17,268 nt of DNA. Origin: an uncultured Bacilli bacterium (lineage in GTDB: Bacteria > Bacillota_I > Bacilli_A > RF39 > UBA660). Positions 6,824 to 14,508 of the stretch are shown here, in pieces. The position numbers were made by a program, and so were the translations under genes. The notes under the pieces were generated by a model that was given only the letters and a program-made list of their open reading frames with translations, had not been told where the DNA came from and made no database searches. Within the stretch, counting starts at the first letter, position 1; the number at the start of each line of letters is the position of its first letter. Location: NCBI GenBank assembly GCA_947631525.1, contig CANRLQ010000010.1, positions 1 to 17,268 of the forward strand, read 5' to 3'.

Positions 6824-7776
6824 GTTGTTTGGTCATAAACTTTTTTAATACCAGAATCTGTTATATCTAAGTTATAGCTTTTTCTAATTTTTGACCATGT
6901 GCTACTATTTAAGTTTTCATCATTATTAAGTTTATTTTCAACTATAGAATTTAAAACTTTATCTTTAACCTTTTTTAAACTTGGTTTTTTAGTGTTGCTA
7001 ACTTTTAAAATAATATGATAACCATAAGTACTTTCAACAGGCTCTTTTGTATATTTTCCATTTTTAAGTTCTAATGTTGCATCGAAGAATTCATCAACAA
7101 CATCACCTTTAGTGAAATCTTTAATTAAACCTTCATTATCTTTAGAACCTTCATCATCAGAATATTTTTTAACTAAATCAGACCATTTAGAACCTTCATC
7201 TAATTTTTTAATAACTTCTTCAGCAGTTTTTTTAGCTTTTTCCTTGGCTTTGGTTTTTTCTTCATCAGACATATCATCGTTTGTATCTGGTGTTATTAAA
7301 ATATGTTTAACAGTATAATTACCATAAATTTCTTTTTCATAATATGCGTTTATTTCTTCATCAGTTACTTCTTTCTTTAAATATTTTTTTGCAACTTCAT
7401 CTTTTCTATAATTTAAAGCATATTCTTTAATTATTTCTTCGTCATTATTAAAACCATATTGTGCTAAAACATCGCTCCATTCGTAACCATATTGTTTATA
7501 TTGCTCTTTCATTGATTTGATTTGAGCTTCAGCATATTCTCTAGCTTCATCACTATCTTTAACTTCCTTATCAGTTATATAATTGTCAATCATATTAACT
7601 AATACGCTAGAACCGTATTGTTTTTTTAATTCAACAAACAAATCTTCAGCTGTGAAATCTTTTCCTTTTACAGAAGCAACAACTTCTTTTCCATCCTTTA
7701 ATTTAACTTCTTTTTTACAACCTGAACATATTAATAACATAGATGCCATTAAAAAAATTAATGTTTTTTTCTTCAT
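6811..7776 (-). CDS. prsA: Foldase lipoprotein PrsA (parvulin-type peptidyl-prolyl isomerase)
   Basis: The 321-residue lipoprotein is predicted to sit on the outer face of the membrane and help secreted proteins fold by cis-trans isomerisation of prolyl bonds. It has a basic start, a hydrophobic h-region (6-16) and a lipobox-like 'ICSGC' with the modified cysteine at 20; the residue three before it is Cys where Leu is usual. A SurA-like N-terminal helical region (about 35-145) leads to a parvulin PPIase domain at about 155-260, with 'VKHILI' at its start, 'WSDLVKKYSDDEGSKDNEG' in the middle and 'YGYHIILKV' at its end, then a short helical tail. Its RBS (AAAGGAGG on the minus strand, 7783-7790) is strong. 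It is the only minus-strand gene here, convergent with recX, with stop codons one base apart. The LtaS-like and exported proteins nearby are plausible clients. Confidence 0.92.
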   Translation of the reverse strand: MKKKTLIFLMASMLLICSGCKKEVKLKDGKEVVASVKGKDFTAEDLFVELKKQYGSSVLVNMIDNYITDKEVKDSDEAREYAEAQIKSMKEQYKQYGYEWSDVLAQYGFNNDEEIIKEYALNYRKDEVAKKYLKKEVTDEEINAYYEKEIYGNYTVKHILITPDTNDDMSDEEKTKAKEKAKKTAEEVIKKLDEGSKWSDLVKKYSDDEGSKDNEGLIKDFTKGDVVDEFFDATLELKNGKYTKEPVESTYGYHIILKVSNTKKPSLKKVKDKVLNSIVENKLNNDENLNSSTWSKIRKSYNLDITDSGIKKVYDQTTISG

Positions 7777-7801
7777 ATTAATCCTCCTTTAATACAAGTA
7801 T

Positions 7802-7830
7802 ATCTTATCAAAAAAATATAAAAAATACAA
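7802..7830 (-). promoter_or_regulatory. SigA-type promoter of prsA
   Basis: On the minus strand TTGTAT (complement of 7825-7830), a 17-base spacer and TAAGAT (complement of 7802-7807). The RBS follows after about eleven bases. Confidence 0.65.
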
Positions 7831-7860
7831 GAAAAAATAAATAATTAGATTTAAGTATTC

Positions 7861-7887
7861 ACATATCTTTTAAATTTCCATAAAATA
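7861..7887 (+). promoter_or_regulatory. Candidate SigK (late mother-cell) promoter of the YjcZ-type genes
   Basis: AC (7861-7862), 16 bases, then CATAAAATA (7879-7887), which fits the SigK pattern AC-N16-17-CATANNNTA. CATAAAAT is also close to the SigE -10 element, but no good SigE -35 is at the right distance. It precedes two sporulation-type genes. Confidence 0.5.
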
Positions 7888-7919
7888 ATGTGAAAAGATA
7901 AAAAAAGGAGGAATGTTAT

Positions 7920-8003
7920 ATGTGTAATTCAGGTGTATCAGGAGCAGCTATTGTTTTAGTATTATTTATTCTTTTAATCATCATACTAGGGGCTTATATT
8001 TAA
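7920..8003 (+). CDS. Tiny YjcZ-family sporulation membrane protein (27 aa)
   Basis: This very short gene encodes 27 residues: a brief polar start (MCNSGVSG) and one hydrophobic helix with the 'AAIVLVLFILLIIILG' core that defines YjcZ-type tiny transmembrane proteins of spore-formers. A strong RBS (AAGGAGG, 7905-7911) sits eight bases before the ATG, and the family match plus the tandem second copy make a chance frame unlikely. Members of this family are named as sporulation proteins; their molecular role is unknown to me. It is the first gene of a two-gene unit behind a SigK-like promoter, with 21 bp to the next gene. Confidence 0.8.
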   Translation: MCNSGVSGAAIVLVLFILLIIILGAYI

Positions 8004-8024
8004 GTCTAGTTAGGAGGTGTAATA

Positions 8025-8153
8025 ATGTCTTGTTCAAATAATTGTGATAACAATGTAACAAATAATTGCTCAAGATCTGGATATGGTTATATAATCTTAA
8101 TTGTTTTATATATTTTACTTGCCATTATCTTAGGTTCTTGGATTATTTACTAG
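8025..8153 (+). CDS. Small YjcZ-like membrane protein (42 aa), Cys/Asn-rich N-terminus
   Basis: The 42-residue product has a polar N-terminal half with three cysteines (3, 7, 15) and many asparagines, a 'GYGY' turn, and one membrane helix 'IILIVLYILLAIILGSWI' (23-40). The GYGY-plus-helix layout is that of YjcZ/YjcM-type sporulation proteins. RBS AGGAGGTG is at 8012-8019. Together with the 27-residue gene upstream it forms one operon closed by a terminator immediately after its TAG. The cysteines could take part in cross-linking in the spore coat, which is inference. Confidence 0.75.
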   Translation: MSCSNNCDNNVTNNCSRSGYGYIILIVLYILLAIILGSWIIY

Positions 8154-8177
8154 AAAAGAGGTTTAAATCCTCTTTTT
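8154..8177 (+). terminator. Intrinsic terminator after the YjcZ-type pair
   Basis: AAAAGAGG (8154-8161) pairs with CCTCTTTT (8169-8176), 7-base loop, with the T run as 3' end. It starts at the base after the TAG stop. Confidence 0.8.
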
Positions 8178-8181
8178 ATTA

Positions 8182-8210
8182 TTGAACATCAAAATTATTT
8201 ATAGTAAAAT
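8182..8210 (+). promoter_or_regulatory. SigA-type promoter of the ABC transporter operon
   Basis: TTGAAC (8182-8187), a 17-base spacer, then TAAAAT (8205-8210). GGTGA (8217-8221) starts six bases after the -10 box. Confidence 0.7.
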
Positions 8211-8225
8211 ATAATTGGTGATAAT

Positions 8226-9125
8226 ATGTTAAAACTAGAAAATATAACAAAATATTATGGAGATTTTAAAGCGGTTGACAATTTATCATTTAGTGTATTA
8301 CCAGGTGAAATATTTGGTCTTTTAGGAGTAAATGGTGCAGGTAAAACAACAACTTTTAGAATGATTATGGGACTTTTAGAACCATCTAGTGGAAATATCA
8401 CTTTAGATGATAAAAAAATAGATTATAGTGTTACAGATAATATAGGTTTTTTAACAGAAGAAAGAAGTTTACTTACAAAGTTAACTGTTAAAGAACAAGC
8501 TCTTTTCTATGGAAATTTAAAAAGTATGAAAGAAAAACAGATATTAGATAGATTAGACTACTTGTTAAATAAATTTTCTATAAGTGAATATAAAGATAAA
8601 AAAATAAAAGAATTATCTAAGGGTAATCAACAAAAAGTACAATTCATTATGGCTATTTTAAACGAACCAAAATTACTTATTTTGGATGAACCTTTCTCAG
8701 GACTAGATCCTTTTAATATTGAATTATTTAAAAAAGAAATAATTGAAATGTCAAAAAAAGGTAGTATGATTATCTTTTCATCACATCGTATGGAACATGT
8801 AGAATTATTTTGTAAAAAATTAGCTATTATTTTAAATGGAAAAACTGTAATTAAAGGTTATTTAAAAGATATAAAAGAACAATATAGAAAGAAAAATATT
8901 ATTATAAAAGGTGATATTAAAAAAAAGGATTTAATAGATATAGATGGAGTATTAGAAGTAATAGAAAAAGCAGATGAATTAGAAGTTAAAATAGAATCAA
9001 AAGATGTAGTAGATAAAGTCTTTTCCAAAGTAAAAAATTTTGGAAATATTACTAAGTTTGTAGTAGAAGAACCATCACTTAATGAAATATTTATATCTAA
9101 AGTAGGTATGGAATATGAAAAATAA
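8226..9125 (+). CDS. ABC exporter ATP-binding subunit (NatA/YhaQ type)
   Basis: The 299-residue ATPase should power export by the permease encoded next. It has the full set of ABC motifs: Walker A 'GVNGAGKTT' at 34-42, signature 'LSKGNQQK' at 130-137, Walker B 'LLILDEP' with Asp154 and Glu155, and the switch His187 in 'SSHRMEHVE'. The SKGNQQK form of the signature and the roughly 80-residue C-terminal extension are typical of NatA/YhaQ-like ATPases that pair with ABC-2 permeases. The 3' end overlaps the permease start by 11 bp, so the two are coupled. The substrate cannot be read from the sequence; in relatives it is sodium or a toxic compound. Confidence 0.9.
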   Translation: MLKLENITKYYGDFKAVDNLSFSVLPGEIFGLLGVNGAGKTTTFRMIMGLLEPSSGNITLDDKKIDYSVTDNIGFLTEERSLLTKLTVKEQALFYGNLKSMKEKQILDRLDYLLNKFSISEYKDKKIKELSKGNQQKVQFIMAILNEPKLLILDEPFSGLDPFNIELFKKEIIEMSKKGSMIIFSSHRMEHVELFCKKLAIILNGKTVIKGYLKDIKEQYRKKNIIIKGDIKKKDLIDIDGVLEVIEKADELEVKIESKDVVDKVFSKVKNFGNITKFVVEEPSLNEIFISKVGMEYEK

Positions 9126-10425
9126 ATTGATTTATTTAACTAAAAATAGTTTAAATAGAAAAATAAAAACAAAATGGTTTTTAATAGCTAATATAGCTCT
9201 TTTAATTGTAATAGCAGGTATTATTAATATCGATAAAATAATATCCATGTTTGGTGGAGATTTTGATGAAAATAAAATAGTATATGTAATTGATAATACT
9301 AACTATACTTATGATATTTTAAATGAAAATATGAAAAGTATAAGTAGTACTATGGATAGTAGTGAGTTAAGTAATTTTGAATTAAGAAAAGAATCTAAAA
9401 CAAAACAACAATTAAAAGATAATTTAAAAAATAATGAGTTAATTGTTGTTATAGATGAGAGTGTAGAAAATACTTTAGATGTAACTTTAGTATCACAGGG
9501 ATATATTGATACAATAGATTACCAAATATTAAATCAAGCTTTAAATAATACTAAAACAACAATAGCTATTAAAAAATCCAATATAGATGTTAATTTATTA
9601 AATAATATTTATAAAGGTATTAAAATAAAAAGAGAATATATAGATGAAGATAAAAAATCAGAAGATGAGAATATGGAAATGATTATGACAACTGTCTTTC
9701 CATTTATCATATTACCATTTTTTATGTTATCTATATTCTTAATTCAAATAATAGGATCAGAAGTAAATGATGAAAAAACAACAAGGGGTATGGAGATAAT
9801 AATATCAAATGTTTCTCCTAAAATACATTTTTTTTCAAAAATATTGGCAGGTAACATATTTATAATTATGCAAGGAATATTATTATTATTATATTCAGGT
9901 ATTGGCTTTTTAATAAGAAAATTATTTGTAAGTCCTGAATCAAGTTCTTTTGAAAGTCAAATAATGAGTATTATTAATAATGTATCTGGAACAGAATTTA
10001 TGAGTAAATTAATTTATATAATACCTATAACTTTAGTACTTATGTTATTAACTCTTATTGCATATTCTTTAGTAGCAGGTGTTTTAGCTTCTATGACTAC
10101 TAATGCTGAAGATTTTAACCAATTACAATCACCAATTGTAATTATATCATTAGTTGGTTATTATTTATCTGTGATGGCAGGTATGTTTAAAGGTGCTTTA
10201 TTTATTAGAATATTATCATATGTTCCATTTATATCTGCAATCCTTTCTCCTTCATTGTTAGTACTAGGTCAAATAGTAATATTTGATACACTTATATCAA
10301 TAATAATAATTTTAATAACAATTTTCTTATTAATTAAATATGGTCTTAGAATTTACAAGGTAGGAATTTTAAATTATTCATCTAAGGATTTATGGAAAAA
10401 AATGTTTAAAGCATTAAAGAATTAA
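9115..10425 (+). CDS. ABC-2 type exporter permease (NatB/YhaP type)
   Basis: The 436-residue membrane protein is the partner of the preceding ATPase. The layout is that of NatB: one N-terminal membrane helix (about 21-40), a large extracytoplasmic domain (about 45-190), then six helices (about 192-213, 245-266, 299-325, 339-360, 365-385, 390-408). Between the second and third helix is the cytoplasmic 'NDEKTTRGMEIIISNVSP' coupling segment (218-235), a hallmark of the NatB/YhaP branch. Its ATG lies within the last codons of the ATPase gene. In Bacillus, NatAB exports Na+; other relatives give resistance to drugs or peptides. No regulator gene adjoins this pair, so the substrate is open. Confidence 0.88.
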   Translation: MKNKLIYLTKNSLNRKIKTKWFLIANIALLIVIAGIINIDKIISMFGGDFDENKIVYVIDNTNYTYDILNENMKSISSTMDSSELSNFELRKESKTKQQLKDNLKNNELIVVIDESVENTLDVTLVSQGYIDTIDYQILNQALNNTKTTIAIKKSNIDVNLLNNIYKGIKIKREYIDEDKKSEDENMEMIMTTVFPFIILPFFMLSIFLIQIIGSEVNDEKTTRGMEIIISNVSPKIHFFSKILAGNIFIIMQGILLLLYSGIGFLIRKLFVSPESSSFESQIMSIINNVSGTEFMSKLIYIIPITLVLMLLTLIAYSLVAGVLASMTTNAEDFNQLQSPIVIISLVGYYLSVMAGMFKGALFIRILSYVPFISAILSPSLLVLGQIVIFDTLISIIIILITIFLLIKYGLRIYKVGILNYSSKDLWKKMFKALKN

Positions 10426-10441
10426 AGACATATGTCTTTTT
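10424..10441 (+). terminator. Intrinsic terminator after the ABC exporter operon
   Basis: The palindrome AAAGACAT/ATGTCTTT spans 10424-10439, effectively a 6-bp stem with an ATAT loop, ending in five T. Its first two bases belong to the TAA stop of the permease gene. Confidence 0.65.
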
Positions 10442-10450
10442 CTTATTAGA

Positions 10451-10479
10451 TTGAATTTTGTATTAAAAAGTGCTATACT
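10451..10479 (+). promoter_or_regulatory. SigA-type promoter of the ltaS-like gene
   Basis: TTGAAT (10451-10456), a 17-base spacer, then TATACT (10474-10479), preceded by TGC, which gives an extended -10. The RBS GAGGTGA is at 10492-10498. Confidence 0.75.
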
Positions 10480-10504
10480 TATCTAAGTTATGAGGTGATT
10501 TATT

Positions 10505-12562
10505 TTGAAAAAAATAGATATAAAAAAAATAGCAAAAGAACAAAATAAAAAATTAAAAGAAGTTAAGAAATTTTCAAAACATTATTTAAGTACAAATATA
10601 TTATTTATAACATTTACATTAACATCATTAATAAATGCTTTTTTACTTAGATTTTTTACAGTAAAAAATTATTTTGAAATAAAACCTATAATTGCTGATT
10701 TTGCGGTTATATTAATTATAGGTGCTTTTGGTTATTTTTTTAAACCAAAACATCAATTCAAATATTTCTTTACTTGGTCAATCATATTTGTCATTATTTG
10801 TGTAGTAAATTCTATTTATTATACAAATTATTTATCATTTGTATCTTTTTCATTAATAAAATCATCATCACAAGCTTTAGGTGTTAGTGATGCTATTATT
10901 GAAAATAAAATGGAATTAAAAGATTTATTTTATATTTATCAAATATTTGCTATGATATTTGTTCATAAAACTTTAAAGAAAAAGAAATATTATCATAAGG
11001 TTTCTAAAATTGAAATTGGAAAAGTAAGAGCTGTAAATACTTTAGTAGTAGGAGTTATTTTTGTAGGTCTTTTCATATCTACATTGTCTTCAACTGATAT
11101 TAGTAGGTTAGGTAAACAATGGAATAGGGAATATATTGTTATGGAATTTGGTATATATACTTATCAAGCTAACGATTTAATTGCAACAGTTAAGTCAGAG
11201 CTTAATCCATTGTTTGGTTATGATGAAAGTGCTAAAGCATTTAGAGAATTTTATGATTCAAAAGAAGACAACAATGAAAAAAATAAATATACAAATATTT
11301 TTAAAGGAAAAAATGTTTTAGTTATTCATGCTGAAAGTATTCAAAACTTTACTTTAAATACTAGTTTTAATGGTATAGATGTTGCTCCAAATTTAAAGAA
11401 ATTAGCAAGTGAAGGATTGTATTTCTCTAATTTTTATTCTGAAGAAAGTGTTGGAACAAGTAGTGATACAGAATTTACTTTTAGCACATCATTAATGCCA
11501 GCTAATAGTGGAACTGTTTTTATAAATTATTTTGATAGAAATTATGCAACTATTCAAAAAGAATTTAAAAATATGGGATATTATGTATTTAGTATGCATG
11601 GTAATAATTGTTCATTCTGGAATAGGGCAACTACTCATAAGAATTTAGGATATGACAAATTTTATTGTTATAAAGATGCCTATGATATAGATGAAACAAT
11701 AGGACTTGGATTAAGTGATAAATCATTCTTTAGACAATCAGTTCCAATTATTAAAGAAATTGATAAAAATAATAAAAATTTTTATGGAACTTTAATAATG
11801 CTCACAAATCATACACCATTTACTGATATAGAAAATTATAGTGATTATGAAGTTAATTATAAATATCAAAAATATAATGAAGAAACTGGTAAATATGAAG
11901 AAGCAGTAGCGCCTTACATGGAAGGAACTAAATTAGGAAGTTATTTTAAATCAGTTCATTATGCTGATGAAGCTTTAGGACAATTATTACAAGATTTGGA
12001 TAAAGAAGGACTTCTTGATGATACTGTCGTTGTCATTTATGGAGATCATGATGCTAAATTAAAAAAATCAGAATTTAATCGTTTTTATAATTATGATTAT
12101 GAAAATGATAAACTTTTAGATAAAGAAGATGAAAAATATCAAAAAGTTGATTATTATTCATATGAATTAAATCGTAAAGTACCATTGATAATATGGTCAA
12201 AAGATAAAAAATTAAAAACAGAAGTAAAAGAAGTAATGGGAATGATAGATGTTCAACCAACTCTAGGAAATATGTTTGGCTTTAAAAATAAATATGCTTT
12301 GGGTCATGATATATTTAGTTTAGGTGATCAAGAAAATGTTGTTGTTTTTCCTGATGGAAACTGGTTAACTAATAAAATGTATTATAGTCAAAGTAAAGGG
12401 GAAGGTAAATTATTAAACTTAGATGAAACTGTAAGTATTGATTATATTGAAAAGTATAATAAATACTCAGAAGAAATAATATCAATATCAAATTCAATAA
12501 TAGTTTATGATATGATTGAAAAAACAGAAGAATCAGAAAAATTAGTAAATACTAGCGAGTAG
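10505..12562 (+). CDS. Lipoteichoic acid synthase (LtaS)-family phosphotransferase
   Basis: The 685-residue protein is predicted to polymerise or transfer glycerol-phosphate on the outer face of the membrane. Five N-terminal membrane helices (within about 25-200) precede a linker and an extracellular sulfatase/alkaline-phosphatase-fold domain from about 265. Catalytic landmarks are Glu277 in 'HAESIQNF', 'VGTSSDTEF' at 316-324, His365 in 'MHGNN', 'FWNR' at 371-374, 'NHTPF' with His436, and 'GDHD' at 513-516. In staphylococcal LtaS the nucleophile is the Thr of GKTSD; simple alignment puts Ser319 in that place here. The start is a TTG at 10505, six bases after GAGGTGA; no in-frame ATG lies nearby. 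It is followed by a coupled membrane-protein gene. It could be a primase-like or other LtaS paralogue with a different acceptor. Confidence 0.88.
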   Translation: MKKIDIKKIAKEQNKKLKEVKKFSKHYLSTNILFITFTLTSLINAFLLRFFTVKNYFEIKPIIADFAVILIIGAFGYFFKPKHQFKYFFTWSIIFVIICVVNSIYYTNYLSFVSFSLIKSSSQALGVSDAIIENKMELKDLFYIYQIFAMIFVHKTLKKKKYYHKVSKIEIGKVRAVNTLVVGVIFVGLFISTLSSTDISRLGKQWNREYIVMEFGIYTYQANDLIATVKSELNPLFGYDESAKAFREFYDSKEDNNEKNKYTNIFKGKNVLVIHAESIQNFTLNTSFNGIDVAPNLKKLASEGLYFSNFYSEESVGTSSDTEFTFSTSLMPANSGTVFINYFDRNYATIQKEFKNMGYYVFSMHGNNCSFWNRATTHKNLGYDKFYCYKDAYDIDETIGLGLSDKSFFRQSVPIIKEIDKNNKNFYGTLIMLTNHTPFTDIENYSDYEVNYKYQKYNEETGKYEEAVAPYMEGTKLGSYFKSVHYADEALGQLLQDLDKEGLLDDTVVVIYGDHDAKLKKSEFNRFYNYDYENDKLLDKEDEKYQKVDYYSYELNRKVPLIIWSKDKKLKTEVKEVMGMIDVQPTLGNMFGFKNKYALGHDIFSLGDQENVVVFPDGNWLTNKMYYSQSKGEGKLLNLDETVSIDYIEKYNKYSEEIISISNSIIVYDMIEKTEESEKLVNTSE

Positions 12563-12569
12563 GTGAGGA

Positions 12570-13187
12570 ATGAAAAAAAGAAGATTGAAAATTTGGCCAG
12601 TAATTATTTTAGTTGTATTTGTAATGTTGCTGTTTTGTTTAAAAGATATATATGATAATTTAAAATCAAAAAAACAAACAGAAGTAAAGATAGTAGATAC
12701 TATAGAAAAATATGATTATACATTAAGGGAACAAGAGTCTTCTTACTATATTAGTTTATTTAAAAAATTAAAAAAAGAACTTTCTAATGAAAAAATAAAT
12801 GAAGAGAATTATGCAAATTTAATAAGTCAAATGTTTTTAGCTGATTTCTTTAATTTAGATAATAAAATTAACAAAAATGATATTGGTGGAGTTGAATTTG
12901 TTTATAAAGATTACCAATCAGAATTTATCAAAAAAGCTAAGGATACCATTTACAACTATGTAGAAAACAATATATATGGTAATAGAAAACAAGAACTTCC
13001 TGTTGTTAAAGAGGTTAAGATAAATAATGTATCAAAAAAACAATATCAAAGTGAAAAAATTTCTGATGAAAAGGCTTATTATATAGATTTAACTATTGAT
13101 TATCAAAAAAATTTAGGATATCAAAAAAATGTTAAATTAATATTAGTTCATTTAAATGATAAATTAGAAATTGTAAAAATGGAATAA
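12570..13187 (+). CDS. Single-pass membrane protein of unknown function, coupled to the ltaS-like gene
   Basis: I do not recognise this 205-residue protein. It has a basic start (MKKRRLK), one membrane helix at about 9-24, then a hydrophilic Lys-rich domain that should lie outside the cell (positive-inside rule), with a helical segment (40-90) and a beta-rich C-terminal part (about 140-205, 'YYIDLTIDYQKN', 'VKLILVHLNDKLEIVKM'). That tail resembles the small alpha-beta domains of envelope accessory proteins, but only loosely. The gene begins seven bases after the ltaS-like stop and its RBS (AGGTGAGG, 12561-12568) overlaps that stop, so the two are translated as a unit. A role with the LtaS-like enzyme is inferred from this only. 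Confidence 0.75.
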   Translation: MKKRRLKIWPVIILVVFVMLLFCLKDIYDNLKSKKQTEVKIVDTIEKYDYTLREQESSYYISLFKKLKKELSNEKINEENYANLISQMFLADFFNLDNKINKNDIGGVEFVYKDYQSEFIKKAKDTIYNYVENNIYGNRKQELPVVKEVKINNVSKKQYQSEKISDEKAYYIDLTIDYQKNLGYQKNVKLILVHLNDKLEIVKME

Positions 13188-13206
13188 ACGCTTAAGCGTT
13201 TTTTTT
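13186..13206 (+). terminator. Intrinsic terminator after the ltaS-like operon
   Basis: AAACGCTT (13186-13193) and AAGCGTTT (13194-13201) are perfect reverse complements; in practice a 6-bp stem with a TTAA loop and eight T (13199-13206). The TAA stop (13185-13187) overlaps the 5' arm. Confidence 0.85.
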
Positions 13207-13260
13207 ATTATAGTATAAAAAATAATTTATATGATATAATATTTATAATATATTTAAATA

Positions 13261-13288
13261 TTGATATTTAGATATTATGTGGTATAAT
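13261..13288 (+). promoter_or_regulatory. SigA-type promoter of the 374-residue gene
   Basis: TTGATA (13261-13266), a 16-base spacer, then TATAAT (13283-13288) preceded by TGG, an extended -10. A second extended -10-like TATAAT lies upstream at 13235-13240 without a good -35. The short inverted repeat TAAATAT-TG-ATATTTA (13255-13270) covers the -35 box and might be an operator, though in such A+T-rich DNA it may be chance. Confidence 0.65.
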
Positions 13289-13316
13289 AGCGTAGATAAT
13301 TTTTAGGAGGTGTTTT

Positions 13317-14441
13317 ATGAATATTAAACAAACATTATTTAAATTAAAAAGCAATTCAAGTGATTTAAGTGAAAATATAACTCCTGAAAATATAAAAGAA
13401 TTATCGATTGAAGAATTAGAAAAATATAGGTTATCTATAGATTTAAATAATAAAGTAGACGGATTTATTAGATGGTATTATCAAAATCAAGTAAAAGATG
13501 AAAATAATCAATATTTAAAAGCTCAAAAAATGAAAAATTTTATAGAAAAAATGGCCGTATGGTATGAATTAAGATATCCAGATTATAAAGTTAATAGATT
13601 AATCTCAGATAGTAAAGAATCAATTGATGTTAATGATGTTATGTTTAAAGAAAATGAATATATTAATGATTTATTCGATGAAAATGCTGATATTAAGAAA
13701 TTAGATTGGTCTTATTTTTATAATACTGATATATTTATTAAATCATTACCATTAGAAGAAAGTATATATTTTATTAAACCAAAATTTCAAAATTCTGTTA
13801 AGTTTAGTACTAAAGGTATAGCTCGTTTATATTTAAGCGAAGATGGAATTGTGGAAACCTCTGAATATTTAGAATTAGAACAAATTACTATTTCCAATAA
13901 TGAATTAATAGGTAAAAGTATTAGGGAAGTAGTAGAAATATTTAAGAATAGACAAATAGAGCTTCCCGAAGGAAATGAATTTGAAACAGTAATAGAAGAT
14001 TATGATAATTGGGTATATCAAAAAGAAGAAATGCTAAATTCAGTTATGTATAGAATTATAGAGCGTGGGGAAACTATAGGTGCTAAAAGGGCCTTTATCT
14101 TTGCTAAAGAGTTTGGAAGAAATATAGATATCCCTATGATGTATGGCGTAAATTTAAGTGATACAGGATTAAGACAATTTATAAATCAATATATTAAGGC
14201 AGGAGGTTCAAAAAACTTAATATGTTATAAAGATTATTTTAATGAAGTTGAAAATCGTGAAAATCTAGATACTATATCCGTTCAAGAATTAATCATTAAG
14301 CAAGGAGATAATATAGGGTCTTTTTATACGGAAGAAGAGAATATATTACATCAACGATTAGTAAATTTATTAATGAATCAAGTAAATCAATGTCAATTAA
14401 AAAAAGAAGAAAAAAAATTGGTTAAAAGTAATTTAAAATAA
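13317..14441 (+). CDS. Unknown cytoplasmic protein, 374 aa
   Basis: I cannot name this protein. It has no signal peptide or membrane helix and is acidic and mostly helical. Distinct patches are 'FIRWYYQNQVKDEN' near residue 50, 'AVWYELRYPDYKVN' near 80-93, 'KFSTKGIARLYLSEDGIVE' around 160-180, and 'IERGETIGAKRAFIFAKEFG' near 247-266, followed by 'DTGLRQFINQYIKAGG'. There is no recognisable nucleotide-binding or metal motif. It has a strong RBS (AGGAGG, 13305-13310), its own promoter with extended -10, and no clear terminator; a T-rich run after its stop lacks a hairpin, so it may be read through into the DUF1003 gene 67 bp on. Codon use matches its neighbours, so there is no sign of recent transfer. 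Confidence 0.8.
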   Translation: MNIKQTLFKLKSNSSDLSENITPENIKELSIEELEKYRLSIDLNNKVDGFIRWYYQNQVKDENNQYLKAQKMKNFIEKMAVWYELRYPDYKVNRLISDSKESIDVNDVMFKENEYINDLFDENADIKKLDWSYFYNTDIFIKSLPLEESIYFIKPKFQNSVKFSTKGIARLYLSEDGIVETSEYLELEQITISNNELIGKSIREVVEIFKNRQIELPEGNEFETVIEDYDNWVYQKEEMLNSVMYRIIERGETIGAKRAFIFAKEFGRNIDIPMMYGVNLSDTGLRQFINQYIKAGGSKNLICYKDYFNEVENRENLDTISVQELIIKQGDNIGSFYTEEENILHQRLVNLLMNQVNQCQLKKEEKKLVKSNLK

Positions 14442-14508
14442 TTTTTTTAGTATCTATAGAACTGATAATTTATTAAAAAAAACTCATAATAAATGTAAGA
14501 GGTGTTCT

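Noticed and set aside
7112..7792. Two plus-strand open frames (7112-7318, 7583-7792) opposite prsA
   Set aside because: prsA has a full domain match, lipobox, RBS and promoter on the minus strand; the plus-strand frames are Ser/Phe-rich complements of Lys/Glu codons.
7777..7919. Regulatory RNA or riboswitch in the divergent gap between prsA and the YjcZ-type genes
   Set aside because: The 143 bp hold two back-to-back promoters and RBSs and A-rich filler; I see no stable stem-loop structure.
12075..12260. Minus-strand open frame within the ltaS-like gene
   Set aside because: Opposite a continuous enzyme domain; no independent support.
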